Shown here: piece by piece, positions 46,174-55,758 of the stretch
Layout: the number at the start of each line of letters is the position of its first letter
How positions within the stretch are numbered: position 1 is the stretch's first letter
From: Streptomyces solicavernae
GTDB lineage: Bacteria > Actinomycetota > Actinomycetes > Streptomycetales > Streptomycetaceae
NCBI RefSeq assembly: GCF_029968095.1
Contig: NZ_JASCIR010000001.1
Coordinates: 494,058 to 558,057, forward strand
DNA length: 64,000 nucleotides
Direction: 5' to 3'
Notes under the pieces: generated by a model
Told to the model about the DNA's origin: nothing
Databases searched by the model: none
The model's input: only the letters and a program-made list of their open reading frames with translations
Translations under genes and position numbers: made by a program

Positions 46174-47355
46174 TCAGGAGCCGACCGCCGCCAGGGCGGG
46201 GGTGAGCCTGCGGCGGAGGCGGTTGAACAGCTTCGGCCGGTTCATGGCGACGGCGGCGACGGGCGCGCCCGCGACCTCGTACACGGCCGCGAAGGAGCGG
46301 CTGTCGATGTCGCCCTCGACGACCCGGGCTTCGGCGCCGGCCGGTACGTGTCCGGCGAGCTGGATGCGTACGCCGTACTGGTCCGACCAGAAGTACGGGG
46401 CGGTGGCCGGGGGTGCGGCGGAGGTGCCGGAGAGCAGGGTGCGGACCGCGGTCCTCGACTGCTCGTTTGCGTTGCTCCAGTGCTCGATGCGGGCGTGCCG
46501 GCCGGTGAAGGGGTTGGGGCAGCGGGCGATGTCGCCGACGGCCACCACGCCGGGGACGGCCGTGGCGCACCCGGAGTCGCACACCACGCCGTCGTCGAGG
46601 TCCACGCCTGAGCCGATGAGCCAGTCCGTCGCGGGTCGTACGCCGACGCCGATCACGACGACGTCGGCGGGCAGGACGCGGCCGTCCGCGAGGTGGACGC
46701 CGGTGACGCGGCGGTCCCCGGAGAAGCCCGTCACGCCGGTGCCGCAGCGCAGGTCGACGCCGTGGTCGGAGTGCAGTGCCGCCGCCAACCGGCCCATGTC
46801 GCGGCCCAGTTGGCGTTCGAGCGGCACTTCCTGGGCCTCGACGACGGTGACGTGCAGGCCGAGGCGGTGGGCCGTGGAGGCGACCTCGGCACCGATGAAG
46901 CCGGCGCCGATGACGACGACGCGCGGCATCCCGTCGCGGAGTTCGGCGCGCAGCGCCAGGGCGTCGTCGAGGGTGCGCAGGGTGTGCACGCCGGCCAGGC
47001 CGTCCGCCGCGGGCAGCGTCCGCGGGGTGGCGCCGGTGGCGATGACCACGCCGTCGGTGCGCAGTTCCCGCCCGCCGGACAGGGTCACGGTGCGCGCCGC
47101 CGGGTCGAGTCCGACGGCGCCCTCGCCGAGCAGCCAGGTGGCTTCCAGGTCCTCGTACTCGTCGGGCTCGCTGAGCGCGAGTGAGCCGGCGTCGACGTCC
47201 CCCTTGAGGAAGTCCTTCGACAACGGCGGCCGGTCGTACGGGAGATGGAGCTCCTTGCCGACGACCGTGATGTCGCCCTCGAAGCCCTCGGCGCGCAGCG
47301 CGCGGACCGCGCTGAGTCCGGCGAGGGACGCGCCGACGACGGTGACGCTCCTCAT
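46174..47355 (-). CDS. FAD-dependent ferredoxin reductase, copy 1
   Basis: 393 residues. FAD motif VVGASLAGLSAV, YDRPPLSKDFLKG, NAD motif VVIGAGFIGAEVAS, then VAVGDIARCPN and the C-terminal WSDQYGVRIQLAGH reductase domain: the family of ferredoxin reductases serving Rieske oxygenases. Transfers electrons from NAD(P)H to the Rieske ferredoxin encoded just upstream, whose stop overlaps its start (47352-47355). Roughly 55-60 percent like the copy at 57997 by eye. Confidence 0.93.
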   Translation of the reverse strand: MRSVTVVGASLAGLSAVRALRAEGFEGDITVVGKELHLPYDRPPLSKDFLKGDVDAGSLALSEPDEYEDLEATWLLGEGAVGLDPAARTVTLSGGRELRTDGVVIATGATPRTLPAADGLAGVHTLRTLDDALALRAELRDGMPRVVVIGAGFIGAEVASTAHRLGLHVTVVEAQEVPLERQLGRDMGRLAAALHSDHGVDLRCGTGVTGFSGDRRVTGVHLADGRVLPADVVVIGVGVRPATDWLIGSGVDLDDGVVCDSGCATAVPGVVAVGDIARCPNPFTGRHARIEHWSNANEQSRTAVRTLLSGTSAAPPATAPYFWSDQYGVRIQLAGHVPAGAEARVVEGDIDSRSFAAVYEVAGAPVAAVAMNRPKLFNRLRRRLTPALAAVGS

Positions 47356-47675
47356 GCCGGCTCCCCGACGGAGACGTGCAGCAGGACGTGGCCGTTCTCG
47401 ACGGAGACCTGGTGGGTGCGGACCGGGAACTTCGCCGGCGCGCAGGTCGGGGCGCCCGTGCGCAGGTCGAAGAAGGCGGCGTGCAGGGGGCATTCGACGT
47501 AGCAGCCCTCCAGCCAGCCGTCGCTGAGCGAGGCGTCCTGGTGCGAGCAGGTGTCGTCGATCGCGTAGACCTCGCCCTCTTCCGTGTGGAACAGGGCGAC
47601 GGGGGCGGGGACGCCCTCGGTGACGCGGATGGACTCGCCGGGCGGCAGGTCTTCGATACGGCACACCGTGATCAT
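47352..47675 (-). CDS. Rieske [2Fe-2S] ferredoxin
   Basis: 107 residues. Cluster ligands CSHQ (C43, H45) and CPLHAAFFD (C62, H65), exactly the spacing of oxygenase-type Rieske ferredoxins. Carries electrons from the reductase to the Rieske oxygenase at 51130. ATG 47675 with GGAGG about 8 bases upstream. First gene of a two-gene operon. Confidence 0.93.
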   Translation of the reverse strand: MITVCRIEDLPPGESIRVTEGVPAPVALFHTEEGEVYAIDDTCSHQDASLSDGWLEGCYVECPLHAAFFDLRTGAPTCAPAKFPVRTHQVSVENGHVLLHVSVGEPA

Positions 47676-47761
47676 GAGAGAACCTCCAGAGAGCGGGTGC
47701 CCGACTGGGCGAGGAGCTGTGGGACGGGGCACGCGTAGGTGCTGGATACTTAGTTGAACTT

Positions 47762-47798
47762 GTTGTGTATTGCGCAACGCACCCTGCTATACGCAACA
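47762..47798 (-). promoter_or_regulatory. GTTG-N9-CAAC-N15-CAAC box upstream of Rieske ferredoxin
   Basis: GTTG 47762-47765, CAAC 47775-47778 and CAAC 47794-47797, with TTGCGCAA palindrome inside and TACGCAACA at the right end. Identical layout at 55759-55794. Probable IclR-type operator. Confidence 0.65.
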
Positions 47799-47930
47799 CT
47801 TTTCCTGCTGTCTCCGGGCGGTGTCAAGGGGGAATTCCAGGCGGCTCCGCGCCCCCGGGAGCGCACGCCCGAACGGCACGGCAAACCCGCCGGTCACGCC
47901 GCCGACGGGGGTACGGAGAGGCTTCAGGAC

Positions 47931-48002
47931 ACCGGAATCGGATGCCGGATTCCGGCGCGGCGCCACACCGGAATCGGATGCCGGGTCCCGGCCCGGCGCC
48001 GC
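47931..48002. repeat. 36-bp direct repeat in the 343-bp gap 47676-48018
   Basis: Two units starting ACCGGAATCGGATGCCGG at 47931-47966 and 47967-48002, about 85 percent alike. The first contains CCGGAATC/GATTCCGG as an inverted repeat; may terminate the dehydrogenase transcript. The rest of the gap is the promoter region of the Rieske ferredoxin gene. Confidence 0.75.
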
Positions 48003-48018
48003 GGTTTCGCAGCAGGGT

Positions 48019-49104
48019 TCACAGCAGGACGACCGGGGCGGGCATGTCGCCGTGACACAGCGCCTCGAACGCCGCCCCCACGTCGCCGAGGCCGATCCTC
48101 GGGCCGAGGAAGGCGCCCAGGTCGAGGCGGCCCTTGAGGTGGAGGTCGAGCAGCGCGCCGATGTCCCGGGCTGGCAGCCCGCCGCCGTGCCGCGGGGAGC
48201 TCAGCACGCCGCCGCGCGCGAAGACGTCGGACAGCGGCAGTCGTACGGTCGCCGCCCGCGCGGGTGCGCCCGCGAGGACGACGGTGCCGGCCAGGTCGCG
48301 GGCGTAGAAGGCCTGCGCGTACGTCTCGGGGCTGCCCACCGCGTCCACGACGACGTCCGCCCCGAGCCCGCCGGTCAGGGCGCGGACGCCCTCGACGGCG
48401 TCGATCCGGGCGGAGTTGACGGTGCCGGTGACGCCGAACCGCTCGGCGAGGTCGAGCCTGCGGCCGTCGGGGTCGACGGCGATGACGCGGCCCGCCCCGG
48501 CCGCCCTGGCGCCGGCGACCGCGGCCAGGCCCACGCTGCCGCAGCCGATGACGGCGACGGAGTCCCCGCGGCCGACGGCACCCGCGTGGACGGCGGCGCC
48601 GTACCCCGCCAGGACGTTGCAGCCGAGCAGCGCGGCGGCGGCGGACGACACGGCCGGGTCGGCCTTGACGCACTGGCCCGCGGCGACCAGGGTGCACTCG
48701 GCCAGAGCGCCGACGCCGAGGGCCGGCGACAGCTCGGTGCCGTCGGTGAGCGTCATCGGGCGGGCGGCCCTGCGCGGGGCGGCGCAGCCACGGGCGCGGG
48801 CATGCCTGCAGGAACGGCAACTCCCGCACGGGGCATGCGGGTTGAGGACCACGAAGTCCCCCGGCCGCACCCCCGCCACGCCCGCGCCCGCCGCTGCCAC
48901 CACACCGGCGGCCTCATGCCCGAGCAGGACGGGGAACCTGCCGTCGGGGCCGCCCTCCCGCCAGTCCAGGTCGGCCGGGCAGATCCCGCAGGAGCGCACC
49001 CGTACGAGCACCTCACCGGGCCCGGGGTCGGGAACCAGAACCGTCTCCACCGAGGGGTGGGCGCCCGTCTCGCGCACGACGACGGCGCGTACCTCATGTG
49101 TCAC
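48019..49104 (-). CDS. mscR: Mycothiol-dependent formaldehyde dehydrogenase / S-nitrosomycothiol reductase
   Basis: 361 residues from GTG 49104 with GAGGAG upstream. Follows the family closely: DWREGGPDGRFPVLLGHEAA, AARPMTLTDGTELSPALGVG, LVAAGQCVKADP, and AQAFYARDLAGTVVLAG. Structural cysteines CGSCRSCRHARARGC present; catalytic C (CGIC) and GHE present. Odd: the usual CHTD after the catalytic Cys is CPAD, so the proton-relay Thr is missing. Oxidises S-hydroxymethyl-mycothiol, the adduct of formaldehyde released by the demethylases encoded nearby. Confidence 0.85.
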   Translation of the reverse strand: MTHEVRAVVVRETGAHPSVETVLVPDPGPGEVLVRVRSCGICPADLDWREGGPDGRFPVLLGHEAAGVVAAAGAGVAGVRPGDFVVLNPHAPCGSCRSCRHARARGCAAPRRAARPMTLTDGTELSPALGVGALAECTLVAAGQCVKADPAVSSAAAALLGCNVLAGYGAAVHAGAVGRGDSVAVIGCGSVGLAAVAGARAAGAGRVIAVDPDGRRLDLAERFGVTGTVNSARIDAVEGVRALTGGLGADVVVDAVGSPETYAQAFYARDLAGTVVLAGAPARAATVRLPLSDVFARGGVLSSPRHGGGLPARDIGALLDLHLKGRLDLGAFLGPRIGLGDVGAAFEALCHGDMPAPVVLL

Positions 49105-49137
49105 TGCCAAGCTCCTCGATGGGGCCGACCGGGGAGG

Positions 49138-49185
49138 AACGTTGCAACCAACGTTGCGGGCAACGTCGCGAGGAACGTTGCATAT
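49138..49185 (-). repeat. 4 x 12-bp AACGTTGC iterons upstream of the mscR-like gene
   Basis: AACGTTGCAACC (49138), AACGTTGCGGGC (49150), AACGTCGCGAGG (49162), AACGTTGCATAT (49174), each 12 bp without gaps. They lie 34-81 bp before the start codon on the minus strand, over the promoter. The AT-rich last copy may contain the -10 region. Likely regulator binding array. Confidence 0.85.
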
Positions 49186-49404
49186 AGAGCATCGCAATGC
49201 ATTTTGCGCAACCATGGCGTCCGGCGGGAAGCCTGTCAAGGACGGCCCCGCCAAGACCGCGGCGTTCTTCGCGCGTTGGTCTTGACGACTCCCCGGCATC
49301 GATGGATTGTTGCGCATGCAGAAACACGTCCTGTGTTGTGCAACGACGACGTGAGCGTCGCAGCCCCCCGATCCCTTCAGCCGCCGCGCACAGCCGTGTC
49401 CTGA
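49186..49404. promoter_or_regulatory. Regulatory gap with GTTGC box upstream of MFS gene
   Basis: TTTTGCGCAACC at 49202-49213; GTTGCGCATGC at 49309-49319 and GTTGTGCAAC at 49335-49344, the latter a perfect inverted GTTG/CAAC. CAAGACC (49252-49258) and GGTCTTG (49277-49283) form another inverted repeat. No gene seen. Together they match the GTTGC-box regulon. Confidence 0.55.
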
Positions 49405-49500
49405 TGCGCGTGCGCCGCTGACTGTGCCCTGGTGCGCGTGCGCCGCTGACTGTGCCCTGGTGCGCGTGCGCCGCTGCGTGTGCCCCGGTGCGCGTGCGCC
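49405..49500 (+). repeat. 28-bp tandem repeat (3.4 copies) in the leader of the MFS gene
   Basis: TGCGCGTGCGCCGCTGACTG + TGCCCTGG at 49405-49432 and 49433-49460, a variant at 49461-49488 and a partial copy to 49500. Ends 38 bp before the GGGAGG ribosome site. Confidence 0.9.
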
Positions 49501-49547
49501 CGCGCGGCCGCCTGCGCCGTCCCCCGTCCCCTATCCCGGGAGGTCTG

Positions 49548-50960
49548 ATGTCCATCCGTGCCATCGACGAGGCGCCCCTGAACAGATTCCACCGCAAACT
49601 CACCTGGGCCTGCGCCGGAGGCCCGTTCCTGGACGGCTACCTGCTCAGCATCATCGGCGTCTCCCTCGTGGGCATGAGCCACGAACTCAGCCTGACCACG
49701 GCCGAGGAGAGCCTGATCGGCGCCGCCGCGCTGGTCGGCATCTTCGTCGGCGGGCTGTTCTTCGGGGCCGTGACGGACCGGCTCGGCCGGGAGGCGATGT
49801 ACACCATCGACCTGGCCGTCCTGGTCGGCGCTTCGGTGCTCTCGGTCTTCGTCACCGAGAGCTGGCAGGTCGTCATACTCCGCTTCGTGCTCGGCGTCGC
49901 CATCGGCGCGGACTACCCGATCGCGACCTCCCTGCTGGCCGAATGGGTGCCCAACAAGCACCGCGGCCGACTGCTCGGCGTCCTCATCCTCGCCTGGTAC
50001 ATCGGCGCGGCCGCGGCCTATGCGGTCGGCTTCGTCATGGCCGAGATCGGCGGCCACGGCACCTGGCGCTGGATGGTCGGCTCCTCCGCCGTCCTGTGCG
50101 CGCTGGTCCTGCTGATGCGTCTGGGCACCCCGGAGTCGCCGCTGTGGCTGGTCAGCAAGGGGCGTACGGACGAGGCCCAGGCGGCGATCAGACGCGCGCT
50201 CGGCCGCACCGTGCCGACCCGGGAGCTGATCGCCGCCTCCGCCGCCGAGCAGTCGGTGGTGCAGAGCCGGGTCCGCGACCTGTTCCAGGGTGCGTATCTG
50301 CGCAGGACCCTGTTCTGCGGCCTGTTCTACATGTGTCAGATCACGCCGATGTTCGCCCTGATGACGTTCGGCCCCACGATCCTCGGGTCCTTCGGGCTGG
50401 GCGAAGGGAACAGCAGCCATCTGGGTTCCGCGCTCATCAGCATCGTGTTCGTCCTCGGCTGTCTGCCCGCCCTGCGCATGGTGGACCGGATCGGCCGCCG
50501 CCCCGTCATCATCTGGTCCTTCGCCCTGATGGCCGTGCCCCTCGTGGTGCTCGGGGGCGGCTCCTCGCTTCCCGTGGCGGCGGTCATCCTGTGCTTCTGC
50601 GCGTACGCGCTGTTCTCCGGCGGGCCGACGGTGCTTGAGTGGACGTACCCCAACGAGCTTTTCCCGACCGGCATCCGCGCCACCGCGGGCGGTGTGGCCA
50701 CGTCCATCAGCCGCGTCGGGGCGGCGCTCGGTACGTACCTGCTGCCGATCTCGCTGAGCCGCCTCGGCATCGGCCCGACCATGCTGATCGGGGCCGGCAT
50801 CACGCTCGTGGGCTGGCTGGTGTCCCTCCTCTGGGCGGAGGAGACCCGCGGCCGCACCCTGGCGGAGACCAGCGCACCGCCCACCGCCCCCGCCCGCCGC
50901 TCCGCTCCCCCGGCCAAGGGGGCCGCGGGACTTGCGGACGGCGAACTCGAACGTTCCTGA
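49548..50960 (+). CDS. MFS transporter
   Basis: 470 residues from ATG 49548 (GGGAGG at 49538-49543). About 12 membrane segments; MFS motifs FFGAVTDRLGREAMYTIDLA, PNKHRGRLLGVLILAWYIGA, and the sugar-porter/AAHS-like EWTYPNELFPTGIRATAGG. A typical proton symporter. Lying between the formaldehyde dehydrogenase and the Rieske oxygenase with GTTGC boxes upstream, it probably imports the methylated amine or betaine. Substrate not fixed. Confidence 0.85.
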   Translation: MSIRAIDEAPLNRFHRKLTWACAGGPFLDGYLLSIIGVSLVGMSHELSLTTAEESLIGAAALVGIFVGGLFFGAVTDRLGREAMYTIDLAVLVGASVLSVFVTESWQVVILRFVLGVAIGADYPIATSLLAEWVPNKHRGRLLGVLILAWYIGAAAAYAVGFVMAEIGGHGTWRWMVGSSAVLCALVLLMRLGTPESPLWLVSKGRTDEAQAAIRRALGRTVPTRELIAASAAEQSVVQSRVRDLFQGAYLRRTLFCGLFYMCQITPMFALMTFGPTILGSFGLGEGNSSHLGSALISIVFVLGCLPALRMVDRIGRRPVIIWSFALMAVPLVVLGGGSSLPVAAVILCFCAYALFSGGPTVLEWTYPNELFPTGIRATAGGVATSISRVGAALGTYLLPISLSRLGIGPTMLIGAGITLVGWLVSLLWAEETRGRTLAETSAPPTAPARRSAPPAKGAAGLADGELERS

Positions 50961-50980
50961 ACGTTCCTGAACGGAGCTCG

Positions 50981-51038
50981 CGACAGACGGTCGGCCCGGC
51001 CACCCCACCGAAGGGGCGGCCGGGCCGGCCGTCTGTCG
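50981..51038. terminator. Hairpin terminator after the MFS gene
   Basis: 21-bp stem 50981-51001 with 51018-51038 (one G-U), 16-base loop. Just downstream of the MFS stop; repeats of GAACGTTCCT at 50949-50972 precede it. Confidence 0.85.
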
Positions 51039-51079
51039 CGTCGGGCCCCCGCCCCGGCACTCGCCGCGCCTGTGGACGA

Positions 51080-51120
51080 CGAGAAGGGCGCCGCGGTCCG
51101 GGACCGTGGCGCCCTTCTCG
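51080..51120. terminator. Hairpin terminator at the 3' end of the Rieske oxygenase operon
   Basis: 20-bp stem 51080-51099 with 51101-51120 (one G-U), almost no loop. It lies 10 bp past the stop of the minus-strand oxygenase gene. With the hairpin at 50981 it insulates two convergent units. Confidence 0.85.
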
Positions 51121-51129
51121 GGTTCGGGG

Positions 51130-52254
51130 TCAGTGGTTGCCGATGCGGGCCTGAACCCAGTCGTGGAACTCGCCGATGTGGTGCTCGCTCGGCACCAGGA
51201 CGCCGCCCTTGGCGTACAGGCGCGAGCTCATCGCCGGCTGGCAGCGCTCGCAGGCGTCAAAGTCCTGGCGGTTGACCCGGTCGAACAGCTCCACCGAGCG
51301 GCTGACGTCCTTGCCGCTCTCGACGACGTGCGGCAGGTACAGCCAGTCGCACTCCACGATCGTCCGGTCCGCCGCCACCGGGTACATGCGGTGGAAGATC
51401 ACGTGGTCCGGCACCAGGTTGATGAACACCTGCGGCCGCACAGTGATCGCGTAGTACCGCCGGTCCTGATCCTCCGAGACCCCCGGGATGCGGTCCAGGC
51501 CCGCCGAACCGTCGACGGTGAAGCCCTGCACGTCCCCGCCGAACTCCGCGCCGTGCCCCACGTAGTACTGGGCGGCGAAGCCGTCCGCGAACTCGGGGAG
51601 TACTTCCGTGAGTTCGGGGTGGATGGTCGCGCAGTGGTAGCACTCCATGAAGTTCTCGATGATCAGCTTCCAGTTCGCCTTGACGTCGTAGACGATCCGC
51701 TTGCCGACCTCCAGGTTCTCCATGTCGTACCCGACGATCGCGTCCGCGTCGCCGAGCCGGTCGACGATGTCCTGGATCACCGACTCGTCGAACGAGGGCG
51801 GGTCCTCGGCCAGGCACACCCACACGTAGCCGAGCCATTCGCGCACGGAGACAGGCGCGAGGCCGTACTCGGTGCGGCCGACATCCGGCATCTTCGTCAG
51901 GTTCGGCGCCGCGACGAGCTTGCCGTCCAGGTCGTACGTCCAGGCGTGGTACGGACACTGGAACGACCGCTTGACCTGGCCCGACTCCTGGGTGCACAGC
52001 TTCGCGCCACGGTGCCGGCACACGTTGTAGAAGGCGCGGACGGAGCCGTTCCGCGACCGGGACAGCAGGACGCTCTCGCGGCCGACGTCGACGGTCCTGA
52101 ACGCACCGGGCTTGGCCAGGTCCGAGGAACGGGCCGCGCAGAACCACATCGTCTCGAAGATGCGCTCCTGCTCCAGGCGGAAGATCTCCGGGTCCGTGTA
52201 GTGCTCACCGGGAAGCGTCGGGATCAGGCTCTCCGGCAGTCCGGGAGTAGTCAT
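51130..52254 (-). CDS. Rieske oxygenase acting on a quaternary ammonium compound (glycine-betaine monooxygenase-like)
   Basis: 374 residues. Rieske ligands CRH (C79, H81) and CPYH (C100, H103). Mononuclear iron region NFMECYHCATIHPE has H207 and H212, and Glu204 in place of the usual bridging Asp, a trait of Rieske oxygenases for betaine, stachydrine and carnitine. Overall pattern fits GbcA/Stc2. It would oxidatively N-demethylate glycine betaine (or proline betaine) to the dimethyl form plus formaldehyde. Third gene of operon with the flavoprotein and folD. Confidence 0.85.
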   Translation of the reverse strand: MTTPGLPESLIPTLPGEHYTDPEIFRLEQERIFETMWFCAARSSDLAKPGAFRTVDVGRESVLLSRSRNGSVRAFYNVCRHRGAKLCTQESGQVKRSFQCPYHAWTYDLDGKLVAAPNLTKMPDVGRTEYGLAPVSVREWLGYVWVCLAEDPPSFDESVIQDIVDRLGDADAIVGYDMENLEVGKRIVYDVKANWKLIIENFMECYHCATIHPELTEVLPEFADGFAAQYYVGHGAEFGGDVQGFTVDGSAGLDRIPGVSEDQDRRYYAITVRPQVFINLVPDHVIFHRMYPVAADRTIVECDWLYLPHVVESGKDVSRSVELFDRVNRQDFDACERCQPAMSSRLYAKGGVLVPSEHHIGEFHDWVQARIGNH

Positions 52255-52327
52255 GGTTCACCTCGAAGAGAAGCCACCTCGGCCGCGGGCGGCCGGGTGG
52301 GTCAGGGGTGTGATCACGTGAGAACGA

Positions 52328-52345
52328 GCGCATGCGCGCATGCGC
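52328..52345. repeat. 18-bp perfect palindrome between Rieske gene and folD
   Basis: GCGCATGCGCGCATGCGC is its own reverse complement. It lies in the 109-bp spacer upstream of the Rieske gene (minus strand); may be a secondary regulatory site or a processing hairpin. Confidence 0.6.
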
Positions 52346-52363
52346 GAGGGAAGGGCTGAGGGG

Positions 52364-53224
52364 CTATCGGGCGAGGCCCGCCGCGCGCTCGGCCGCCTCT
52401 ACGACGTTGGCAAGGAGCATCGCCCGCGTCATCGGGCCGACCCCGCCGGGCATCGGTGCCACCCAGCCCGCGATGTTCGCGACGTCCGGGTGGATGTCGC
52501 CGAGCAGGCCGTCCTCCGTACGGCTGATGCCGACGTCGAGGACCGCCGCGCCGGGGCGGACCATGTCGCGGGTGATGAGCCCGGCCGAGCCGGCCGCCGC
52601 GACCACGATGTCCGCCTCGCGGACGTGCCAGGAGACGCCCTTGGTGCCGGTGTGGCAGAGCGTCACCGTGGCGTTCTCCGACCTGCGGGTGAGCAGCAGG
52701 CCGATGGGCCGTCCGACGGTGACGCCGCGGCCGATGACGCAGACCCGGGCCCCGTCGAGCGGGATGTCGTGCCGGCGGAGCAGTTCGACGATGCCGCGCG
52801 GGGTGCAGGGCAGCGGGGCCTCGACGCCGAGGACGAGGCGGCCGAGGTTGACGGGGTGCAGGCCGTCGGCGTCCTTCGCCGGGTCCATGCGTTCCAGTAC
52901 GCGGTTGGCGTCGAGGCCCTTGGGGAGCGGGAGTTGGACGATGTAGCCGGTGCAGGCGGGGTCGGCGTTGAGCTCGTCGACGACCGCCTCGACCTGCTCC
53001 TGGGTGGCGTCGGCGGGCAGGTCCCGGCGGATCGAGGCGATGCCGACCTGCGCGCAGTCGCGGTGCTTGCCGCCGACGTAGGCGCGGCTGCCCGGGTCGT
53101 CGCCGACGAGGACGGTGCCGAGTCCGGGTACGACGCCGTGCTCGGCCAACACCGCGACGCGCGCGGCGAGTTCGGTGCGGAGGGCGGCCGCCGTGCCTCG
53201 GCCGTCGAGGATCTTCGCGCTCAT
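52364..53224 (-). CDS. folD: Bifunctional methylenetetrahydrofolate dehydrogenase / methenyl-THF cyclohydrolase
   Basis: 286 residues from ATG 53224 with GAAAGGTGA upstream. Motifs: [14 protein letters not shown] (Tyr49, Lys53 of the cyclohydrolase/dehydrogenase site), [32 protein letters not shown] and [10 protein letters not shown]. Oxidises 5,10-methylene-THF to 10-formyl-THF. Placed between the dimethylglycine-dehydrogenase-like and Rieske genes, it processes C1 units released by demethylation; probably additional to a housekeeping FolD. Confidence 0.96.
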   Translation of the reverse strand: MSAKILDGRGTAAALRTELAARVAVLAEHGVVPGLGTVLVGDDPGSRAYVGGKHRDCAQVGIASIRRDLPADATQEQVEAVVDELNADPACTGYIVQLPLPKGLDANRVLERMDPAKDADGLHPVNLGRLVLGVEAPLPCTPRGIVELLRRHDIPLDGARVCVIGRGVTVGRPIGLLLTRRSENATVTLCHTGTKGVSWHVREADIVVAAAGSAGLITRDMVRPGAAVLDVGISRTEDGLLGDIHPDVANIAGWVAPMPGGVGPMTRAMLLANVVEAAERAAGLAR

Positions 53225-53249
53225 CTCTGTCACCTTTCCTCTGCGTCGC

Positions 53250-55715
53250 CTAGCCGCGCAGGCGCTGCATCTTGGGATCGAACAGGGGCTCCTCGGCGAC
53301 GACCGCGGCGACCCGCCGGTCGAAGTAGGAGATGGTCAACTGCCGTCCCGGGACGGCGAGTTCGGCGGGCAGCCAGGCGTAGGCGATGCCCTTGCCGATG
53401 GTGTAGCCGTAGGCGGCGCCGGTGACGTACCCGACCGGGCGGTCCCCGTCGAGGACGGGCTCCTTGCCCATGACGACGTCGTCCGGGTCGTCGATGGTGA
53501 GGCAGGTGAGGCGGCGGGTGACGTTCCCGGCGCGGCGCTCCAGGGTGCCCTTGCCGATGAAGTCGTCCTTGTCCTTCTTCACGGCGAAGGCCACACCGGC
53601 CTCGTACGGGTCGTGCTCGTAGGTCATGTCGGTGCCGAAGGAGCGGTACCCCTTCTCCAGGCGGAGGCTGTTGAAGGCGCCGCGCCCTGCGGCGATGATG
53701 CCGTGCTCCTGGCCCGCCTCCCACAGCGTGTCCCACAGCTTGAGGCCCTGGTCGGCGGTGGTGTAGAGCTCCCAGCCGAGCTCGCCGACGTACGAGAGGC
53801 GCATCGCGGTGACGGGGACGGAGCCGATGTACGCCTCCTTGGCGCGGAAGAACTTCAGGCCCGCGTTCGAGAAGTCGGCGTCGGTGAGCGGCTGGAGGAC
53901 CTCGCGGGCCTTCGGCCCCCACAGGCCGATGCAGCAGGTGCCGGCGGTGATGTCCCGGACCTGGACGCGGCTGTCGGCCGGGAGGTGGCGGGTGAGCCAG
54001 TCGAGGTCGAGGTTGCCGTTGGCGCCGACCTGGAAGCGGTGCTTGCCGAGGCGGGCGACCGTGACGTCGCTGCGGATGCCGCCGTCGACGTCGAGCAGCA
54101 GGGTGTACGTGACCGAGCCGACGGACTTGTCGATGTTGCCGGTGACCAGGCGCTGCAGGAAGGCGGCGGAGCCGCGGCCGGTGACCTCCAGGCGCTTGAG
54201 CGCGGTCATGTCGTACATCGCGACGTTCTCGCGCGTGGCCTGCGCCTCGGCGCCGACGACCGGTGACCAGAACCGGGCGGCCCAGTCGCCCGGGACGGGG
54301 ATGTCCCGCCCGGTCACCAGGTGTTCGTTGGCCGCGTACCACTGCGGCCGCTCCCAGCCGGCGGCCTCCAGGAAGGTTGCACCCAGCTCCTGCTGGCGGG
54401 CGTGGAAGGGGCTGGTGCGCAGCGGGCGGGGCGCGCCCGGCGGCTGGAGGGGGTGGAGGATGTCGTAGACCTCGTCGAAGTTCCGGCAGTCGCGGGCCAG
54501 GACGTACTCGGGGGCCAGCTGGTGCTGCTCGAACCGGTTGACGTCGCATTCGTGCAGGTCGAACGTAGAGCAGTGCCCGTCGATCAGCCATTCGGCGACG
54601 GCGCGGCCGACGCCCGCGGAGTGCGTGACCCAGACCGCCTCCGCCACCCAGAAGCCCTTCACCTCGGGCGATTCGCCGAGCAGCGGCATGCCGTCGGTGG
54701 TGAAGGAGAACAGTCCGTTGATGCCTTCCTCGACCTTCGCCTCGCGGGTGGCGGGCAGCAGCGACTGCGTCTCGGTCCACGCCTCGGCGAAGTCGTCGGG
54801 CGTGAAGCGGAGGACGGACGGCATCTCCTCGGCCTCTGTCACCGAGGCGATGTCGTCGGCGGCGACCGGCATGGCGCGGTGGCCGTAGTAGCCGATGCCC
54901 AGGCGGTCGTGGTGGTCGCGGTAGTAGAGGTCGGCGTCCTGGTGGCGCAGGATCGGGCGGACCGCCTCCTCCGCCTGCCCGGCGAGCTCCGGAACGGGGC
55001 CGGTCCAGGCGAGTTGGTGGGCCAGCGGGGTCAGCGGCAGGTTCATGCCGACCATGCGGGCCACCTTGGGGCCCCAGATACCGGCGCAGCACACCACGAT
55101 GTCCGCGGCGATCTCGCCCTGGTCGGTGACGACCGCGGTGACCCGCTCGCCGCCGTCACCCCCGTCCCCGTCCCCTTCCTCGGTGAGCACGTCGAGGACT
55201 TCATGTCCGCCGAGGAGCCGTACGCCGCATTCCTCGGCGGCCTTGAGCTGCGCCTCGACCGCGTTGACCGCCTTGGCGAGCCCGTCGGTCGGGATCAGCA
55301 GTCCGCCGAGGACCCGCTCGGCGTTCACCAGGGGATGCAGCCGTACGCACTCCTCGGGTCCCACGAGACGTGCCTCGACGCCCCAGGAGGTGACCCAGCC
55401 GTGCCGGCGCTGCAGCTCGGCCAGGCGCTCCGGGGTCGTCGCGACCTCAAGGCCGCCGACCGGCAGGAAGCAGGGCCTGCCGTCCACCTGCAGTGCGGAG
55501 AACTTCTCCACCGTGTAACGGGCCATCTCCGTCAGGGCCTTGGAGGCGTTCGTCTGGAACACCAGCCCCGGGGCGTGTGAGGTCGAGCCACCGGTGGCCG
55601 GCAGCGGCCCCTGGTCGACCACGGTCACCTCGGTCCAGCCCCGTACGGACAGCTCGTCGGCCAGCGCCGCCCCCACGACGCCCGCACCGATGATGACCAC
55701 GCGCGGTCCCGCCAT
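53250..55715 (-). CDS. Dimethylglycine/sarcosine dehydrogenase-like flavoprotein with GcvT domain
   Basis: 821 residues from ATG 55715 (GGGAGAG upstream). FAD motif [17 protein letters not shown], then [13 protein letters not shown], where His47 is at the covalent-flavin position of DMGDH. DAO domain ~1-400; a GcvT-like aminomethyltransferase domain ~450-810 ([37 protein letters not shown]) that passes the methylene to THF. Demethylates dimethylglycine to sarcosine to glycine. First gene of the operon with folD and Rieske oxygenase, 25 bp before folD. Confidence 0.9.
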   Translation of the reverse strand: MAGPRVVIIGAGVVGAALADELSVRGWTEVTVVDQGPLPATGGSTSHAPGLVFQTNASKALTEMARYTVEKFSALQVDGRPCFLPVGGLEVATTPERLAELQRRHGWVTSWGVEARLVGPEECVRLHPLVNAERVLGGLLIPTDGLAKAVNAVEAQLKAAEECGVRLLGGHEVLDVLTEEGDGDGGDGGERVTAVVTDQGEIAADIVVCCAGIWGPKVARMVGMNLPLTPLAHQLAWTGPVPELAGQAEEAVRPILRHQDADLYYRDHHDRLGIGYYGHRAMPVAADDIASVTEAEEMPSVLRFTPDDFAEAWTETQSLLPATREAKVEEGINGLFSFTTDGMPLLGESPEVKGFWVAEAVWVTHSAGVGRAVAEWLIDGHCSTFDLHECDVNRFEQHQLAPEYVLARDCRNFDEVYDILHPLQPPGAPRPLRTSPFHARQQELGATFLEAAGWERPQWYAANEHLVTGRDIPVPGDWAARFWSPVVGAEAQATRENVAMYDMTALKRLEVTGRGSAAFLQRLVTGNIDKSVGSVTYTLLLDVDGGIRSDVTVARLGKHRFQVGANGNLDLDWLTRHLPADSRVQVRDITAGTCCIGLWGPKAREVLQPLTDADFSNAGLKFFRAKEAYIGSVPVTAMRLSYVGELGWELYTTADQGLKLWDTLWEAGQEHGIIAAGRGAFNSLRLEKGYRSFGTDMTYEHDPYEAGVAFAVKKDKDDFIGKGTLERRAGNVTRRLTCLTIDDPDDVVMGKEPVLDGDRPVGYVTGAAYGYTIGKGIAYAWLPAELAVPGRQLTISYFDRRVAAVVAEEPLFDPKMQRLRG

Positions 55716-55758
55716 CGCCGCCACTCTCCCATCAGACCCATCAGACACTCGGAAGAAA

